A stretch of DNA of 64,000 bases, taken from positions 58,196,181 through 58,260,180 of the forward strand of contig NC_058340.1 of NCBI RefSeq assembly GCF_905475395.1, written 5' to 3'. The notes under the pieces are model-generated. The model had not been told where the DNA came from, searched no databases, and worked only from the letters and a program-made list of their open reading frames with translations. The stretch comes from Chrysoperla carnea. Lineage: Eukaryota; Arthropoda; Insecta; Neuroptera; Chrysopidae. Every line of letters begins with the position of its first letter. Position 1 is the stretch's first letter. Positions 12,284-29,010 of the stretch are shown in pieces. The position numbers and the translations under genes were made by a program.

Positions 12284-14928
12284 TTCTAGGATAGTTTTAA
12301 TATATTTATTTATGACATAATTTTTTATATTAATTTAATACTTTAACGCTTAATTATATCAACTAAAACAATAAACGCATTCCAAATAATTCAATAATTA
12401 AAATGAATAAATCCTAACAAATGTTCTGTTTACAAAACCTGAGATATCGTTACAGTGGAATTATGAGATTATATTTTACTGCGGAATTTTAACAAGCGGA
12501 AAGTGGAATATCAATGTAGAAGAGAATTATTCAAGATAGCCTTTGAGTTGAGAACATAGAGAATCAATTTTTGTTTCCTAGGCCAGCTCAAAATCAGAAA
12601 TTTCAAACTCATAACACCCCACTATTAGATTAAAGTAAGTTTCATTATTCAAGTGGGAAAAATTTACTCCTTGCACTCAAATTATTATTAATCAAAGTTG
12701 AATTAAATTAATACTTGCTGGGCTTTTTTGGTAGTTTGAATTAAAGCAAAACTGCTCAGTATTTAAGACTTTCGTATAACAAATTTTTCTAGCGTGACCT
12801 CAGCCTTATACTCCTCAAATAATACGTATCTATATAATATAAATAATATGCTCAATATTGGCAAGAACGGATTGGGTTATCGGGTCAATTTTTTCCGCGG
12901 ATTATTTTTTAACATTTCTGAGAATGCCGAAAAATATGGAAAAAAAAGACATAGTAGTTTATTTTAAGAAAGCGATACCAAATTTTCAATCAAAGCTGTT
13001 GAATAGATTATGCAATAACGTTCACAACATACTATTCTTGAACCGATGTTGTTTTCGTACGACGTAAATGCAGAAAGTTGTTTATTTTGAACACACTCTC
13101 GAATGGTTCTATTTAGGTATCTTCTAATTACAACTTATGAAGTATTATTTTTAATCATTCGAAAAATGTTTTTCTATAATTAATAGGCATAGATGACGCT
13201 ACACGTTTAAAAGCGCTTCAGCCTTTAAACCGCTTGCGCATTAGTCAATTAACGAAGTCTGAATGAATTTATATTGAAAATTTATAAAATTTGTGCGCGA
13301 GGTTCGCTGAAGTACGTTAAAAGTTAAAAAAATGTTGCAAGTCGATGACAGAAAAGTAAGTAAAGTTTTTTTGTTTTTAGAAAAATTTTATCAATTTACA
13401 CTTTGATCCTTTTTGTGGTTAATTGTCTAATGAAACGTTTTATCTATGGTCTAATGACCTTGCGACGACCGAGACATAACTGCTGTCAATGTAAATTATT
13501 TTTAAATAATTTGAAAATAGCTTTAAAAATTTTTTTGAAAAAATGTTTAAATTGTAATTTATATAAAATGCTTTATCTATTTATAAACTTTTAAAATTAT
13601 ATCAGAATATTTGTATTATTCAATTGAAATTAGAATTTGTTATATTTGTTTATCAACAATTTAATAAAAAATGAATAGAATTCATTATCATTTATTTTAT
13701 AAGACGACAAAAGTAATTGAGATCCAGATAATATTAATTCTAATTAATTTTAAATTATAATCAGAAATCTCGATTTGTTATTGATAAACTATTAATTAGT
13801 GTTAAATAAATGGTTCTGGTTTATTTTAAATTTAAAATGCAATAAATAAACTTTTGTAATATAGTAAATTTTTATTCTTGCCAAAATTTCAAAATTTGGT
13901 AATTTTTGTTTTAAGGTTGAAAAATGATTAATTTGGTTGGATTAAGTGAGTTTAAGGTTAGATTAAATTATGCAAATTTCTTGGTTATCTGATCTTAGTT
14001 CTGCAAATGATAAAAACCCAGTTTCAGACTATTGAACTAATAATAGGGAATGGTTTTTACTATGTATTATCCAAGTTTTGTTAGTTCAGTTTGATTGCCT
14101 AAAATTTGAGTAACAAATTTATAATTTCCATTATAAATTTTGAACGGGCTTCTGATTATAAGGATGAATATTATTGCTTGAATTAATTGGCTGTCGTACA
14201 TAATGTGTATAATTATTATTCTAAAACTTTCTTGAATTTAAATTTGAAAATGTGAAATGCGAAGTGTCTTTCATTTCTCAAGCAGTATAGACAATTTGTA
14301 TTACATAAAGGGAATATATTTTATTTCTTTCGACTTTTCTACATGATTCAAAATAATAGGTATTTAGAGGGAATTAAAAAGAGGGTAAGGTTTGTTTGGG
14401 GGGGAAAAACATGTTTAAACATGTTTTTTAAATCCCAATAATTGAGTTTATTTGGCCCTAAAATTTTTTTGTGAGTAACAAGTTTTTGCAATGCTTTGTT
14501 TCCCAAGTCTTTCCATTTGATCTTTAAATTATTGTGTTGATTCGAGTTCAAATTAATTGAAAATTATTTTCTAAAGTTAACAACTTAATATAAAAATGAA
14601 AATATTGTTTTATCGCCTGTCCTTGTATTTGAAATAATATTTTTGTACAATTAATTGATTAAGTATTATAAATTACTTGCTGAAAAAAGGCAAAAAGGAA
14701 ATTTATTTAAAAAAGTTGGACTAGGTTTTCGCCTGGAGAACTTTTGATACTTGTTTACGAATAAAAAGATGATTCCGCGATATTTGTTGTTCGATAATTT
14801 TGTATGACTTTAATTGACATTTATTTCAATATGTTGAATGAATTACCATACCGAAATACACGTACCATTTAAATCATCAGAGAGTTTAGCCTGAAATACG
14901 TAAAAACTATATATATAAAAGACTTAAA
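12284..14928. other. Intergenic DNA between WDR34 and amylase
   Basis: AT-rich DNA. The only possible coding feature is the short ATG exon at 13332. Other frames are short and match nothing I know. Confidence 0.45.
13332..13355 (+). CDS. Candidate alternative first exon (8 codons), possibly of UGP
   Basis: The ATG opens MLQVDDRK and runs into a perfect GTAAGT donor in phase 0. The preceding about 150 bp are richer in GC and CpG than the surroundings, as in a promoter. Joined to the exon at 36150 it would give a 508-residue UGP, the usual length for animal UGP. The intron would be 22.8 kb and would enclose the amylase and THAP genes on the other strand. The link is inferred from phase, strand and length only. 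Confidence 0.35.
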
Positions 14929-18592
<3,664 letters not shown>

Positions 18593-18837
18593 TTATAAAA
18601 AATTAATATTATTGTTAGTTAGTTTCGATAAAAAATGTATTTATTTATACAATATTTTTTCTTTTATTTTGCAAAAAATATTCTTCTTTAATTGATAACC
18701 TTTGACATGATGAACATTTAATATTGTGCCGAGGACTAAACAAATAATGTTATCATAGGATTATAACAAGAGAATAGTAAAAGCTTAATAGTAGAGAATA
18801 GTAGAAAATTGAATAAATAATTATTTTTAATTTAAAA

Positions 18838-19165
18838 AACAAGTGAAAACAAACAATTGACTGAAATAATTGTTCAAATACTCTGTATAGAAAGTGCCAT
18901 TTGCCATCAACCGCCATTTGTTTTTTTTTTGTTCGAAAATTTTCAAAATAATTTCTAAATGTTTTTTTTTGTTTTTCGTAAATTTTTTACAAGACCGCTA
19001 GTTGAAGTTACCTACAAGTTTTCAATCCCCTTTTATAGTTTTGTGACAAATGAACACCAAAGTTTTGTCTTAATTTGCGCTCTCAAAGGTAAACAATGAT
19101 GTTTACGAAAAAATGTTTCAAACAAAAGTTGTTTATATTATTATATAGTAATATCCTTCACATGT
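18838..19165. repeat. Interspersed repeat copy, family also at 33487
   Basis: The opening AACAAGTGAAAACAAACA and the later block TTTCAAACAAAAGTTGTTTA recur in the same order and orientation at 33487-33720. The spacing and flanks differ, so these look like two old copies of one element of unknown class. Confidence 0.6.
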
Positions 19166-19209
19166 CTTGTAGAGGCTATTATAGCGCGTAGTATTGTTGC
19201 TTCATTTCA

Positions 19210-20545
19210 GCGGAAAGATTTTGATGACGCCATACAGTTAAAAAATTCTATTTTTTTGATAGCACAAGCAAATTTGATCCGATCTTATTGGATTTTTATT
19301 TGAAACCTACTAGTTTTGGGTCAATCTTTTCGGTTGTGATGTCAGTTTTTTGCTAGCTATCACTTATGTGCTTAATTCCGGGGCCAGGACTCCACATTCT
19401 TGAAACCTATTAAAGCTAGGTTAATTTTGACCAAAAATTTGAAAAGTATGACTCAAATTTAGTAGGATTACATACTTGGTTTATCAAAAATGGATAAAAT
19501 TTGGATTTGATAAAGCAAAATTAAATTTTTTGGATTTTGATGACGTCATAAAGTTGAAAAATTTGATTTTTTTGATAACATAGGCAAACTTGATCCGATC
19601 TTATTGGAATTTTTTTTGAAACCCACTAGTTTTGGGTCAGTCTTTTCAGTTGTGATGTCAGTTTTTTGCTAGCTATCACTTATGTGCTTAATTCCGGGAC
19701 TAGGATTCCACATTCTTGAAACCTATTAGAGCTAGGTTAATTTTGATCAAAAATTTGAAAAGTATGATTCGAATTAAGTAGGATTACATACTTGGTTTAT
19801 CAAAAATGGATAAAATTTGGATTTGATAAAGCAAAATTAAATTTTTTGGATTTTGATGACGTCATAAAGTTGAAAAATTTGATTTTTTTGATAACATAGG
19901 CAAAGTTGATCCGATCTTATTGGAATTTTTTTTGAAACCCACTAGTTTTGGGTCAGTCTTTTCAGTTGTGATGTCAGTTTTTTGCTAGCTATCACTTATG
20001 TGCTTAATTCCGGGACCAGGACTCCACATTCTTGAAACCTATTAGAGCTAGGTTAATTTTGATCAAAAATTTGAAAAGTATGACTCAAATTTAGTAGGAT
20101 TACATACTTGATCCGATCTTATTGGAATTTTTTTTGAAACCCACTAGTTTTGGGTCAGTCTTTTCAGTTGTGATGTCAGTTTTTTGCTAGCTATAACTTA
20201 TGTGCTTAATTCCAGGACCAGGACTCCACATTCTTGAAACCTATTAGAGCTAGGTTAATTTTGATCAAAAATTTGAAAAGTATGACTCAAATTTAGTAGG
20301 ATTACATACTTGGTTTATCAAAATTGGATAAAATTTGGATTTGATAGAGCAAAATTAAATTTTTTGGATTCTGATGACGTCATAAAGTTGAAAAATTTGA
20401 TTTTTTTGATAACATAGGCAAACTTGATCCGATCTTATTGGAATTTTTTTTGAAACCCACTAGTTTGGGGTCAGTCTTTTCAGTTGTGATGTCAGTTTTT
20501 TGCTAGCTATCACTCTTATGTGTTTAATTAAGGGGCCAGGGCTAC
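19210..20545. repeat. 316-bp tandem satellite, about four units
   Basis: Consecutive units start at TGATGACGTCAT-like anchors near 19223, 19539 and 19855, an exact spacing of 316 bp. A fourth unit is shortened by about 115 bp near 20110, and a last partial unit begins at 20373. The first unit is the most diverged; the inner ones are nearly identical. Shared blocks include TTTTTTGCTAGCTATCACTT and ACTCCACATTCTTGAAACCT. Three units carry a perfect TGACGTCA. There is no open frame. Confidence 0.9.
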
Positions 20546-21124
20546 AATAACTTTATTTATTATAAACAAAATTTTGCCTTTATTCTTCTGCTAAATACCA
20601 TCTATAAATGAATTTTCATCAACGGCCGAACCCGATATATATAAGGCGCAACCTAAATACTTGCCACTATGTACCCTGGTTACGGCCCTGTTACATATTA
20701 TATATTTATATATTTAACTAAACTATTGTTGCTAATTTCTTTTATTTACAAACTTACAATACAAAAAAAGTTGCATGTTTAGTTATTGCAATTACATTGT
20801 CATCCTCAACTTGTTTATTTATTTATCCAAATCATCATAATTAATTACATGTTTGTAATTATTAGATAATTATTGTTTTTTGCAGATCGCGATTTAAAAA
20901 AAAATCTATAAATATAAATATTAATTAATGATCCACAAATTTAGTGCTTTGTAATGTTTAGGTATGATTATTGTTAAAAAATTTAACCTTGTATTTTCCA
21001 TGGAATTAATAATTGTGATATATTTGCGCAGCGCGTAAATATGTACTACACAACTTATAATAGGTATTGTATATGTTTCTCTGGTTAATTTATTATTTAA
21101 GTGCAAATTTCATCAATTGATGTG

Positions 21125-21132
21125 TATAAAAG
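21125..21132 (+). promoter_or_regulatory. Candidate TATA box
   Basis: TATAAAAG lies 82 bp upstream of the possible first-exon ATG at 21214, leaving room for a transcription start at about 21155 and a short leader. The DNA between is T- and G-rich and unlike its neighbours. This is a sequence-only guess. Confidence 0.35.
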
Positions 21133-21213
21133 AATTTTAAAAGTGTGCGGCTTGTGTGAGTTTTATGCGTTACAAAAAGAATTGTTTTATGTGGAATTAT
21201 TTTTTCTTTCAAA

Positions 21214-21243
21214 ATGCCACCACAACTTGATATATTAACAACT
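21214..21243 (+). CDS. Candidate alternative first exon (10 codons), possibly of UGP
   Basis: The frame MPPQLDILTT ends at a GTAAGT donor in phase 0, preceded by a TATA-like box. Its strand and phase fit the UGP exon at 36150, making a 510-residue product. No conserved protein feature supports it on its own. Confidence 0.35.
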
Positions 21244-22203
21244 GTAAGTAAATTTAAAATGATTTAGTTCTTCAATTATTTCAAATATTTTCTCATAAAA
21301 GAGGAAAATTTGCGGTAAAAATACGTATTTATTTAAGTATTCAATGTAATTGAGAGCTTTGAAAGTTGTTTGAAGCCGCGATAAGTAAAAACCATTAGAC
21401 AGCAGGTCAATAATTCCCTGTTGATAAAATGTATTCTTTGCAACTTTGATTTTGATTAACCAATAAATATCGAAGTGTTTTTCTTCCTCTATAATCCTCT
21501 TATTGTGAGACCCGATTCAACTCAAAATTTATCAACAGCAAGTTGATAGCAACAAGCTTTTTCGTGTGCAATCGTTTTTTGAAAATTGAAATACATAGAC
21601 TGAAAAAATGATTACGCAAATGTGTAAAAACAATAATTCCCCATCAAAAAATTAGTAAATAATAATTAATGAGAGCTAATGTTTTGTTAGTTGTTTACTT
21701 CCTTCCCTTATCGCTGATTTGTTGTAATTATCTGTAGAAATGTAAATTAGCCTAGTGAATAAAAATCTGCTGAGATACCTCGGAGATCAATTCTGACCTA
21801 TTAACCGAATTGTGAATTTAGTATATTTACGGTTAATTTAAAATGCAAATTATTTATGCAAATTGCATATTTTTCATTTCTTATAAATCAGTTTAGGTCA
21901 GAAAATTCCTTGGCGCTCTAACGAATCGAATGTAGAAAAGCGCATTCAAATCCGTCTTACTGTTCAAATTTTGCGATCTTTGACTGTTTTTAGTGTTTCG
22001 TTTCCGCGATCATGGAACTAGTAATTTGGCAGTATGCTACATAAATATGAATTACACAATTCTTTTTTTAAATTTAATGCTTTAAATTTAAAATTATGTT
22101 TTATCAATTTGCCCATAATAAATGCCTTTAATGACCTAGTTTATGGACATTTAAATTTTGTTTTAGTGGCACAATAAAAAAACAAAAATAATTATTTTTG
22201 AAT

Positions 22204-22327
22204 GTACACTCACTGTCAGAAAAAGTGCCACAGTTAAAACATTCTAAGCGTACGCATCATATGTTATGTTATAATAGTAACACTTAGAATGTTTTAAAAC
22301 GAGCATTTTTTGTGACATTGAGTATAC
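22204..22327. mobile_element. Mini-MITE with 45-bp arms
   Basis: The left arm (22204-22248) and right arm (22283-22327) are imperfect inverted copies sharing AAAACATTCTAAG. The tips GTACACTCA and TGAGTATAC look like Tc1/mariner ends next to TA. It is far too short to encode anything. Confidence 0.65.
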
Positions 22328-23791
22328 TTTAAATTGTAAAGCGATTATAGACTCGGAAATTAAAAAACATGTATTCAAATTATGAGCTTTCCTGACGAAG
22401 GATAATAACTTAAAAAATATATAATAATTTCTTCTGATTGTATAATCTTCAATGTTTTTAATGCAAATTTCAAGGTTTTTTTTACTTTAAGGACAAAATA
22501 AAATTACTCTTTATAAAGGAATTGATAATTAAATTATCAATTCATAATAATTATATAATTATCATTTCAAATAAGCAATACCAGCATAGATGCCCTAAGG
22601 ATTTCTTATTATATTTTTAAATTCTTACTTCATCAATTGATATCACGATGTGAAACACGAATATATATTCATATTTTACGTTTTTACTTTATCAATTAGA
22701 ATAACAGTTGCCTGCTCGCTTTGCTTTGCAATTTCAACTTTTAAAACACTGACTACTGCTTTATAGCCTTTTTTCAGTTGCTCTCTCTCATCCTCACTTT
22801 TGTTCACAATTTAATTTCTGATGCGGAACCGTTTTTTTTTTTAAAATAAAATACTACCTAGTACCTATGATACCCGCTGATAATGTAGCTTTCATTTACA
22901 AAAAGAATTATTGGAATCCGAATGGTAGTTTTAGATATTAGCACAAAACAATTTTGTGCTAATATCTTTTGTTTAAACAATCAAAAGAACTCTTCAGCTT
23001 TATTATAGTAGTATACATATCAGAGTATAAAGCATGTTTGGCTAATCTCTAATCGTACACTAAAGAAGTTTTTCGCTTCTAGCAAAAATATGACAAAAAA
23101 ATATAAGTATACATTATACTTGACCTCTTTTTCTTAAAAAAATCCGTATATGTTATAAATGTGAAAGTAAGGATGTTTGTTTGTGTTAAGACTTAATAAG
23201 CATACCTATGTTATCATAAACAGTTTTATTTAATTAAAGTTGTTTGTAAGCCATAAATTAAAGATTTCTGTAAAAAGTTAAAATAGTAAATGCCAGACAA
23301 TTCATAGCCCTCTTTTCTGACATACTCAATGAATTATGACACATAAACAAAATTGAAAACTGCGAATATATTAAAGAGAGGTAGAGGCTTATAAGGAGGT
23401 GGTTTTACTTTTAAGCCCAGTGAACCGTACGGGTATCAAGCTAGTAATACATAATTAAAAGTAAACTCTTATCATATTTTTATTACTTTTAAATTTTATT
23501 TTTATGGTACTTTTTTCAAGGATACATTTACATTACTAAGACTATCCATTTTGAGGTCTTCACTATGGGTGATGGTAGAGTTTATATAGTTTTAGGTCGC
23601 TCAATTGTGAGCGAGGCTATCGAGTCGTATTCTGTTCCAGTTTTTTTTAATTAAAATTTCATCTCAAATAATTGACATTTTTGATGGCAATGCCAATAAT
23701 ATTGGCAATTTTTTAGACATCAGAATATTTTTCTATGGAAAATATTAAAAGATAAAAAAAATTTGGAAGGCCGATAATAAAACAAAATTAG

Positions 23792-23852
23792 GACGCAGTA
23801 GTGGAATTTTATTACTCCTGAGTACTGTGTTATGGAATTCCACTACTGCGTC
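23792..23852. repeat. Hairpin with perfect 17-bp arms
   Basis: GACGCAGTAGTGGAATT at 23792-23808 is the exact reverse complement of 23836-23852, with a 27-bp loop. It may be a tiny MITE or a palindromic insertion. Confidence 0.8.
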
Positions 23853-25686
23853 GTAAATGACATTTATTATTAGCGTTCTAAAATTTGTTAAAAATAATTT
23901 CGGTTTACAAGCCAATTATAGTGATTTTATGATTATCTGGCTTGTTTTCTCCTTCAAAATTATCAAAAGGACAAATCAATGCGATATAGGGGCTTGTAAA
24001 ACACACCTTTCGAATTTTAATGACCAAAAGTTTATAATTAGCAAAATGAAGTAATATGTAATGACGTTATATTCACTTATCATCAGTTTTTTTGTAGATC
24101 GTGTAAATAATATAAGGCACTTATCGTTGATAATGTTTAAAATAAGTGTGTGACATAATTAAAAATTCGATTACGAAATTTTTTGCTCGTACTTATGTGG
24201 ATTATAAAATAATAAATAAAAATCACTCAACTGGATAAAAAATTCATTAAAAAGACGATAAGTTTCCATGTGTTGGGTAAAATTTTCCCATTCGATGCTA
24301 GCTTTCTATTCTCAATGATAATAGAAAGCTATTGCACTTGAGTTGAACTCGAAGTCTATCTATTAGAGCAGCGAATATATATGAATAATTAGCTGGACAT
24401 CCACTTGCTTAGCTGGGCTTAAAAATAAAGAACATCGCGTTATAGCCTTAATCTCTCTCACTTATCCCTCTTCCAAAACACTCGAAATAGGGGTAGGGAT
24501 TGTTTTACACAGGATAAATATATGTACAGATTTCAATAATATGTTGTAATTAAGGTAGTTCCTCCGCGACCGTCCAGTCAAAAAGTTTTGGACTAATACT
24601 ATCATTCAGTGCATTAACTGTGCTATGACTATTATACATATACCATATATTATTTTCACAAGACTGTAGTTCCTCACTACTGTTTCTAGTATACATATAA
24701 ACACACACACTATGACATATGCCTTTAACATTAGTCTTCATATCTTTTCCACAAAAATCATCGCTAAAACGAGTTATTTATTTAAGTTTTTTATCGAAAC
24801 TATATGGTAAATAATTTTTATTTTTATTTATATATTTTCTAAATATAGTATTCTACATTATATTAGTTTTTCATAGAGATGGTGGACGTCATTCATTGGT
24901 AAATAAATATAATATTTGTAAATTTGTGTATTTTTATACACTTCTCCCATGTACACGTACAAATTGCGTCACTTGTTAATTGCGAATATCTCATGTATGG
25001 CATGGTAAATCATCTTCTAATTTTAACAGCAAGTGTATTATGAATTAAATATTTTATATTCTGAGTTTTGAGAAATTCTTGGAATATCACTTTCGTGTAG
25101 GTACTACCTTAATTCGTTATAGTTATAAATAGGAAGAAGATGCCTTTTCAAAATGAGTAAATAAGAGTGATTCGTATAAAAACAGCATCCATATATTTTA
25201 ATTCATTTGATTTATTTTGAAAAAATATGAATCTCTTGAAGATATCAACCTTGAAATTTTTATATCAACAAAATATTACAAGTCATTATAAAGTGTTTAT
25301 TATGTCAACATTAAAAGTTATCTAATCATAGTAAAGAATATGTAGTACCCGCACTCGCTCAAAAAATTTGGTGAATTCGCTTTTTCTTTCAAAATGAGTG
25401 ATGACCCAAGGGGTGGATATAATAAAGGGGGTTGGCATTAGTTGGCAAAATTGAAGATGGTCCTACCAGCACACTTTTTGAATTTCAATAATATTTGATA
25501 GGTAGTAGCATAGATAATAAATATTTATATTATACTATAGATAGGCATCTCTATCATCACCAAGGAAACTTGAGATTTAGTTCTCACTCTGTTCACGAGA
25601 TAGCGCTTCAATCAATTGACCGCCTTTTTTAAAATACTCAATGCCAAATTCTAAATACAATTTATATTTATATTTTTACTTTTTTT

Positions 25687-25790
25687 TTTTGTTTTACTGT
25701 TTTAGAACATGTTTTGGTATCAAATTTTTATTTGAAATGCTATCAAATATCTTTTTTCCAAAACATGTGCTTAAAACAGTAAAACAAAAA
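25687..25790. repeat. Hairpin with arms of about 31 bp
   Basis: The left arm, with core TTTTACTGTTTTAGAACATG, pairs with the right arm CATGTGCTTAAAACAGTAAA. The loop is about 40 bp. It is probably a small foldback element. Confidence 0.75.
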
Positions 25791-26108
25791 ATAATTAATT
25801 ATTTTAAAGAAAAAAAAAACGCTTTTAAATTATAAAATAAATTTATTAAACAACTAATCTTATATTTTTGTTTATACTTTTATGTCTAATTTTATATTTT
25901 TTATATTTACGTAAAGCTAATTTTTTAATCCTATCATTAGCAAATCTTAAATCTATTCCCCTCAAAATATTAGTTACATTCCAAACTCACACCCTTGTAT
26001 AAAAAAAAACATTCTATTTACAAATAAAAATTTTAAATAGTGTTTCTTACAACTAAAATTAAAACTAATAAATGTTTGCATCCGTGTTCGAGCAAGTTTA
26101 AATATATC

Positions 26109-27337
26109 TTACGCAGTATGGTAATATTTTCTTGCTGTTTTCGATAGTTCTTTCACCCTTCTCACATTTCCTTCTTTTAGTAAATAAATTTTTTTCTTCA
26201 AATCTATGAAAATAAAATATAGATTTTTGATAAAATAGAAAAAAAAAGAAACAAGGTTGGCAACAAACCTATTTGAAACGCAGGTCGAATTTGTTCATCT
26301 TCGATATTTAGGGCCATAATCTTTCGACTCGTAGAAGCAATAGGCGATCCTAAAAATTGATTTCATTTAAATTTGCCGTTATTTATAAAAATTATTAAAA
26401 AATTTTTGAACAACAATTAAAAAACTCATGTTCTATATACATAATATTATGATTTTAGGTGTCAAATAGTGAAAAAGTACAAAAGCTCCTAAATTTCAAT
26501 AACAATTCCATTTTTTGTGATTTAATAAAGTATAATTGAATCCAAACAGATTGTAAATGAGCACAAAATATGCCTTCTCATGAAAAATCATACAGAATTG
26601 GATGGTGGTTCGCTATCAAAAGTTCTCCTTTAAAATAAACGCTAATAAAAGCTATATTTTCCAAGCGTTTAAGGAAATAAACTTGTGTTTCATGACGATT
26701 TATTCAGTAGACATAACAAGTTAAAAAATTCATTAATGAATATTTAATATCTCTTTAGGTTTTATTTTTATTCTCATAACTATATTTTTATATTTACTTT
26801 TTAAATTATAATTGTTAGTATCTAACAATTAAATTCACTCACCAGGTCGTTTTGATGCAGTTTTGTTCAAATTTATGTTCGAGGTCTCTGCATGTAAAAA
26901 TTGTGAACCTAAAATAAATAAAAATTACCTTATAATCAAATTGTGTCTACATTCGTGGTTCTTCTATAAGACCTACATACAATAATAAATTAAACATACG
27001 TTAGTTATATAAGGATTTTAACTTACTACTTAAGTGGAGGCTAGGAAAAACATTAGGCTTTAAGTTAGTTCGCAATTTTCCTGTTGAAGCCTGGAGTTTA
27101 ATTTCGTCTGCGAAATGTAAATCGCAGACACGATAGTTTTCACGTTTCGAGTATTCGATGTCCGTTCGATCAATCGCTATTGTCCAATTTTTAAACTACT
27201 GAAAAATTAAGTCTTTCAAGAATATTTCTATCGAAGTCAACAATTTTTTTACTTACCTCAAAATTCTTAGGAATCACATGTAAACTAATATGCTTCTGTG
27301 TTTTTACACAACCTTTCACACAACAATGAAAAACCAT
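26109..27337 (-). CDS. THAP-domain zinc-finger protein
   Basis: THAP domains are C2CH zinc-binding DNA-binding modules found in transcription factors and in P-element transposases. Five exons on the minus strand join in frame: 27337-27257, 27195-27027, 26908-26843, 26349-26269 and 26203-26109, giving 163 residues. The domain is complete at the N-terminus: C5/C6 and C10 (HCCVKGC), the tryptophan of FKNWTIA (W31), C51 and H54 (YRVCDLHF), and a terminal NVFPS in place of the usual AVPT(I/L)F. After the domain comes a short basic tail ending VKELSKTARKYYHTA. Nothing resembling a transposase follows. Exon 2 must use the second AG of a CAGTAG acceptor, since the first would bring in a stop. All splice sites and phases are clean, so it looks like a working gene. 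Its targets are unknown. Confidence 0.88.
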
Positions 27338-28376
27338 CTTAATAACTATTTAATTTTTAATTAATATTTTATTTGACACTATTTCAGATAAATTTTTGTA
27401 TTATTCTGTCAAATTTGACCAGGCAACTATGATCAAAATGATTGTAGAAATTTAGAAAGTTTATGTGATACATACAACGTTTTTGTAATATTCATTGCCT
27501 ATACTGTATAAATTAAGAACTTGATCTACAGTAGTGAAATCTTTTGAACAGAGTGATAAGTTTTTGGAACTCACATGGTAAAAACAGTTCAAGTTTCTTA
27601 TCTATATTATAATTAGTTGTCTATGGGTAGTAGCATCTACTTGACAAATTGCTAGAACTCTTCGAAAGGAATTTCCTTAAAACTCGTAACCCACAAACAA
27701 CCTTTTATCTTCTTTTTTGAGCCAGCTTATTAATAACACTGTTTCCGAAAATTAATATTCGGGTTTAGTTAACATTTATTAAGAGATATTTCTGATTCAT
27801 ATTTTGTAAAGTAAAAGTAACTTGCCTCTAGACTATAATAAATATGATCAATGAAGATATTACATTGATTGCTTTTAAAAATCATTAATTTTAAAATATA
27901 CATTACGTAGTGTGTATGAGGGGAATACACTTAATTTTTGTAATTACACTCAGTAGAAATGAGATTATCAATTAATTCTTTGAATACTCGGTGTATAAAT
28001 AAATATTAATGTGATTCGAGAGTTTTTCTAGAGGCGGACTATGGCTTGCGCCAACAACGCCATGGATGTTGTTATATAACAAAGCATAGATGTAGTAACA
28101 AGGCGGCAAACATGTTATGAAATTTCCTTAAGGATGTACGAGCACCTGAGCAATTCTGGATAAAAGGCTTGATTTGTTTTTATATGAAGTTGAAGTCTAA
28201 ATTAATTCTGAAAATTTTAGCGGGGGTTGCCTGATTATTTAAATAAATAAATTACTTCAAAAGTAGGCATATTTAACATTGGTCTTATAGGAAAACGGTA
28301 GATGGACGATAAGTTTTCATAGATTTCTCCAAAACTATTTCTAAAAAAATGGAATTATTAATTTTAAAAAAAATAC
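27338..28376. other. Intergenic, no gene seen
   Basis: AT-rich DNA upstream of the THAP gene. The first hundred or so bases should hold its promoter. A GC-richer patch near 28030-28180 has no open frame. Confidence 0.4.
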
Positions 28377-29010
28377 TTAAGGTAGTACTATCGGTAATAG
28401 ACTTTGCATTCAGAATTTAATGAAACTTGGCATAGTTGTGCATTATTATATCATAATCAACCAGTTAAATTTTTAGGGGCCTTCAGAGAACTGAAAAAAG
28501 ATTTTTTAAATATATTTTAAGGGTCTAAATGGCCGTGCGGTTTAAAGCGCTAGTTTTAGAACGTAGGATTATTTAGACTTAGGTTGCGGGTTCGAAACCA
28601 GGCAGCGGCAGTGTGAACACTTATAATTAATGGGAGTGCAGATTTGATCACATTGTCGTCGCTTGGATAAGAACGAAGTAACCGACTCCACCCACATCAA
28701 AAATGTAATTGTATATGTTTGTAATTGATTAAATAAAGATGAACAAATAATGATGTGAGTGGCCTCTGTGATTAGGCATGCGTCACAAAAACGGAGGTTA
28801 AACCCCATTATTATATTAAATATATTTTAACATTGATCCTTATGGGCAATAATTGATTTTATTTTATTTCATAAAACTGGACGTTCATATTTTCAATTCT
28901 CTAAAGGCCCCTAAAAATTTAACTGGTTAATTATGATATAATAATGGTCAACTATGCCAAGTTTCATTAAATTCTTAATGCAAAGTCCATTACCGATAGT
29001 ACTACCTTAA
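28377..29010. mobile_element. Foldback element with about 115-bp arms and TTAA ends, split by a SINE
   Basis: Left arm about 28377-28490 and right arm about 28899-29010 are close inverted copies. Both outer tips read TTAAGGTAGTACTATCGG. TTAA at both ends would fit a piggyBac-like target site but could also be part of the repeat. The interior carries a separate tRNA-derived SINE with its own target duplication. No transposase frame is seen. Confidence 0.8.
28521..28816 (+). mobile_element. tRNA-Leu-derived SINE with 14-bp target duplication
   Basis: The head resembles a leucine tRNA: A-box-like TGGCCGTGCGG, anticodon-loop region TTTTAGA, and a perfect B box GGGTTCGAAACC. The body of about 200 bp is unrelated to tRNA and lacks a clean poly(A) tail. 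It is flanked on both sides by TAAATATATTTTAA (28507-28520 and 28817-28830), as expected of LINE-driven insertion. It sits inside an older foldback element. Confidence 0.8.

Larger units (their letters stand above)
20546..26108. other. Intergenic, AT-rich, small hairpin elements
   Basis: No gene is supported apart from the possible first exon at 21214. Short inverted-repeat elements at 22204-22327, 23792-23852 and 25687-25790 are listed separately, and a 12-bp-arm hairpin lies near 24300-24332. Confidence 0.45.
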
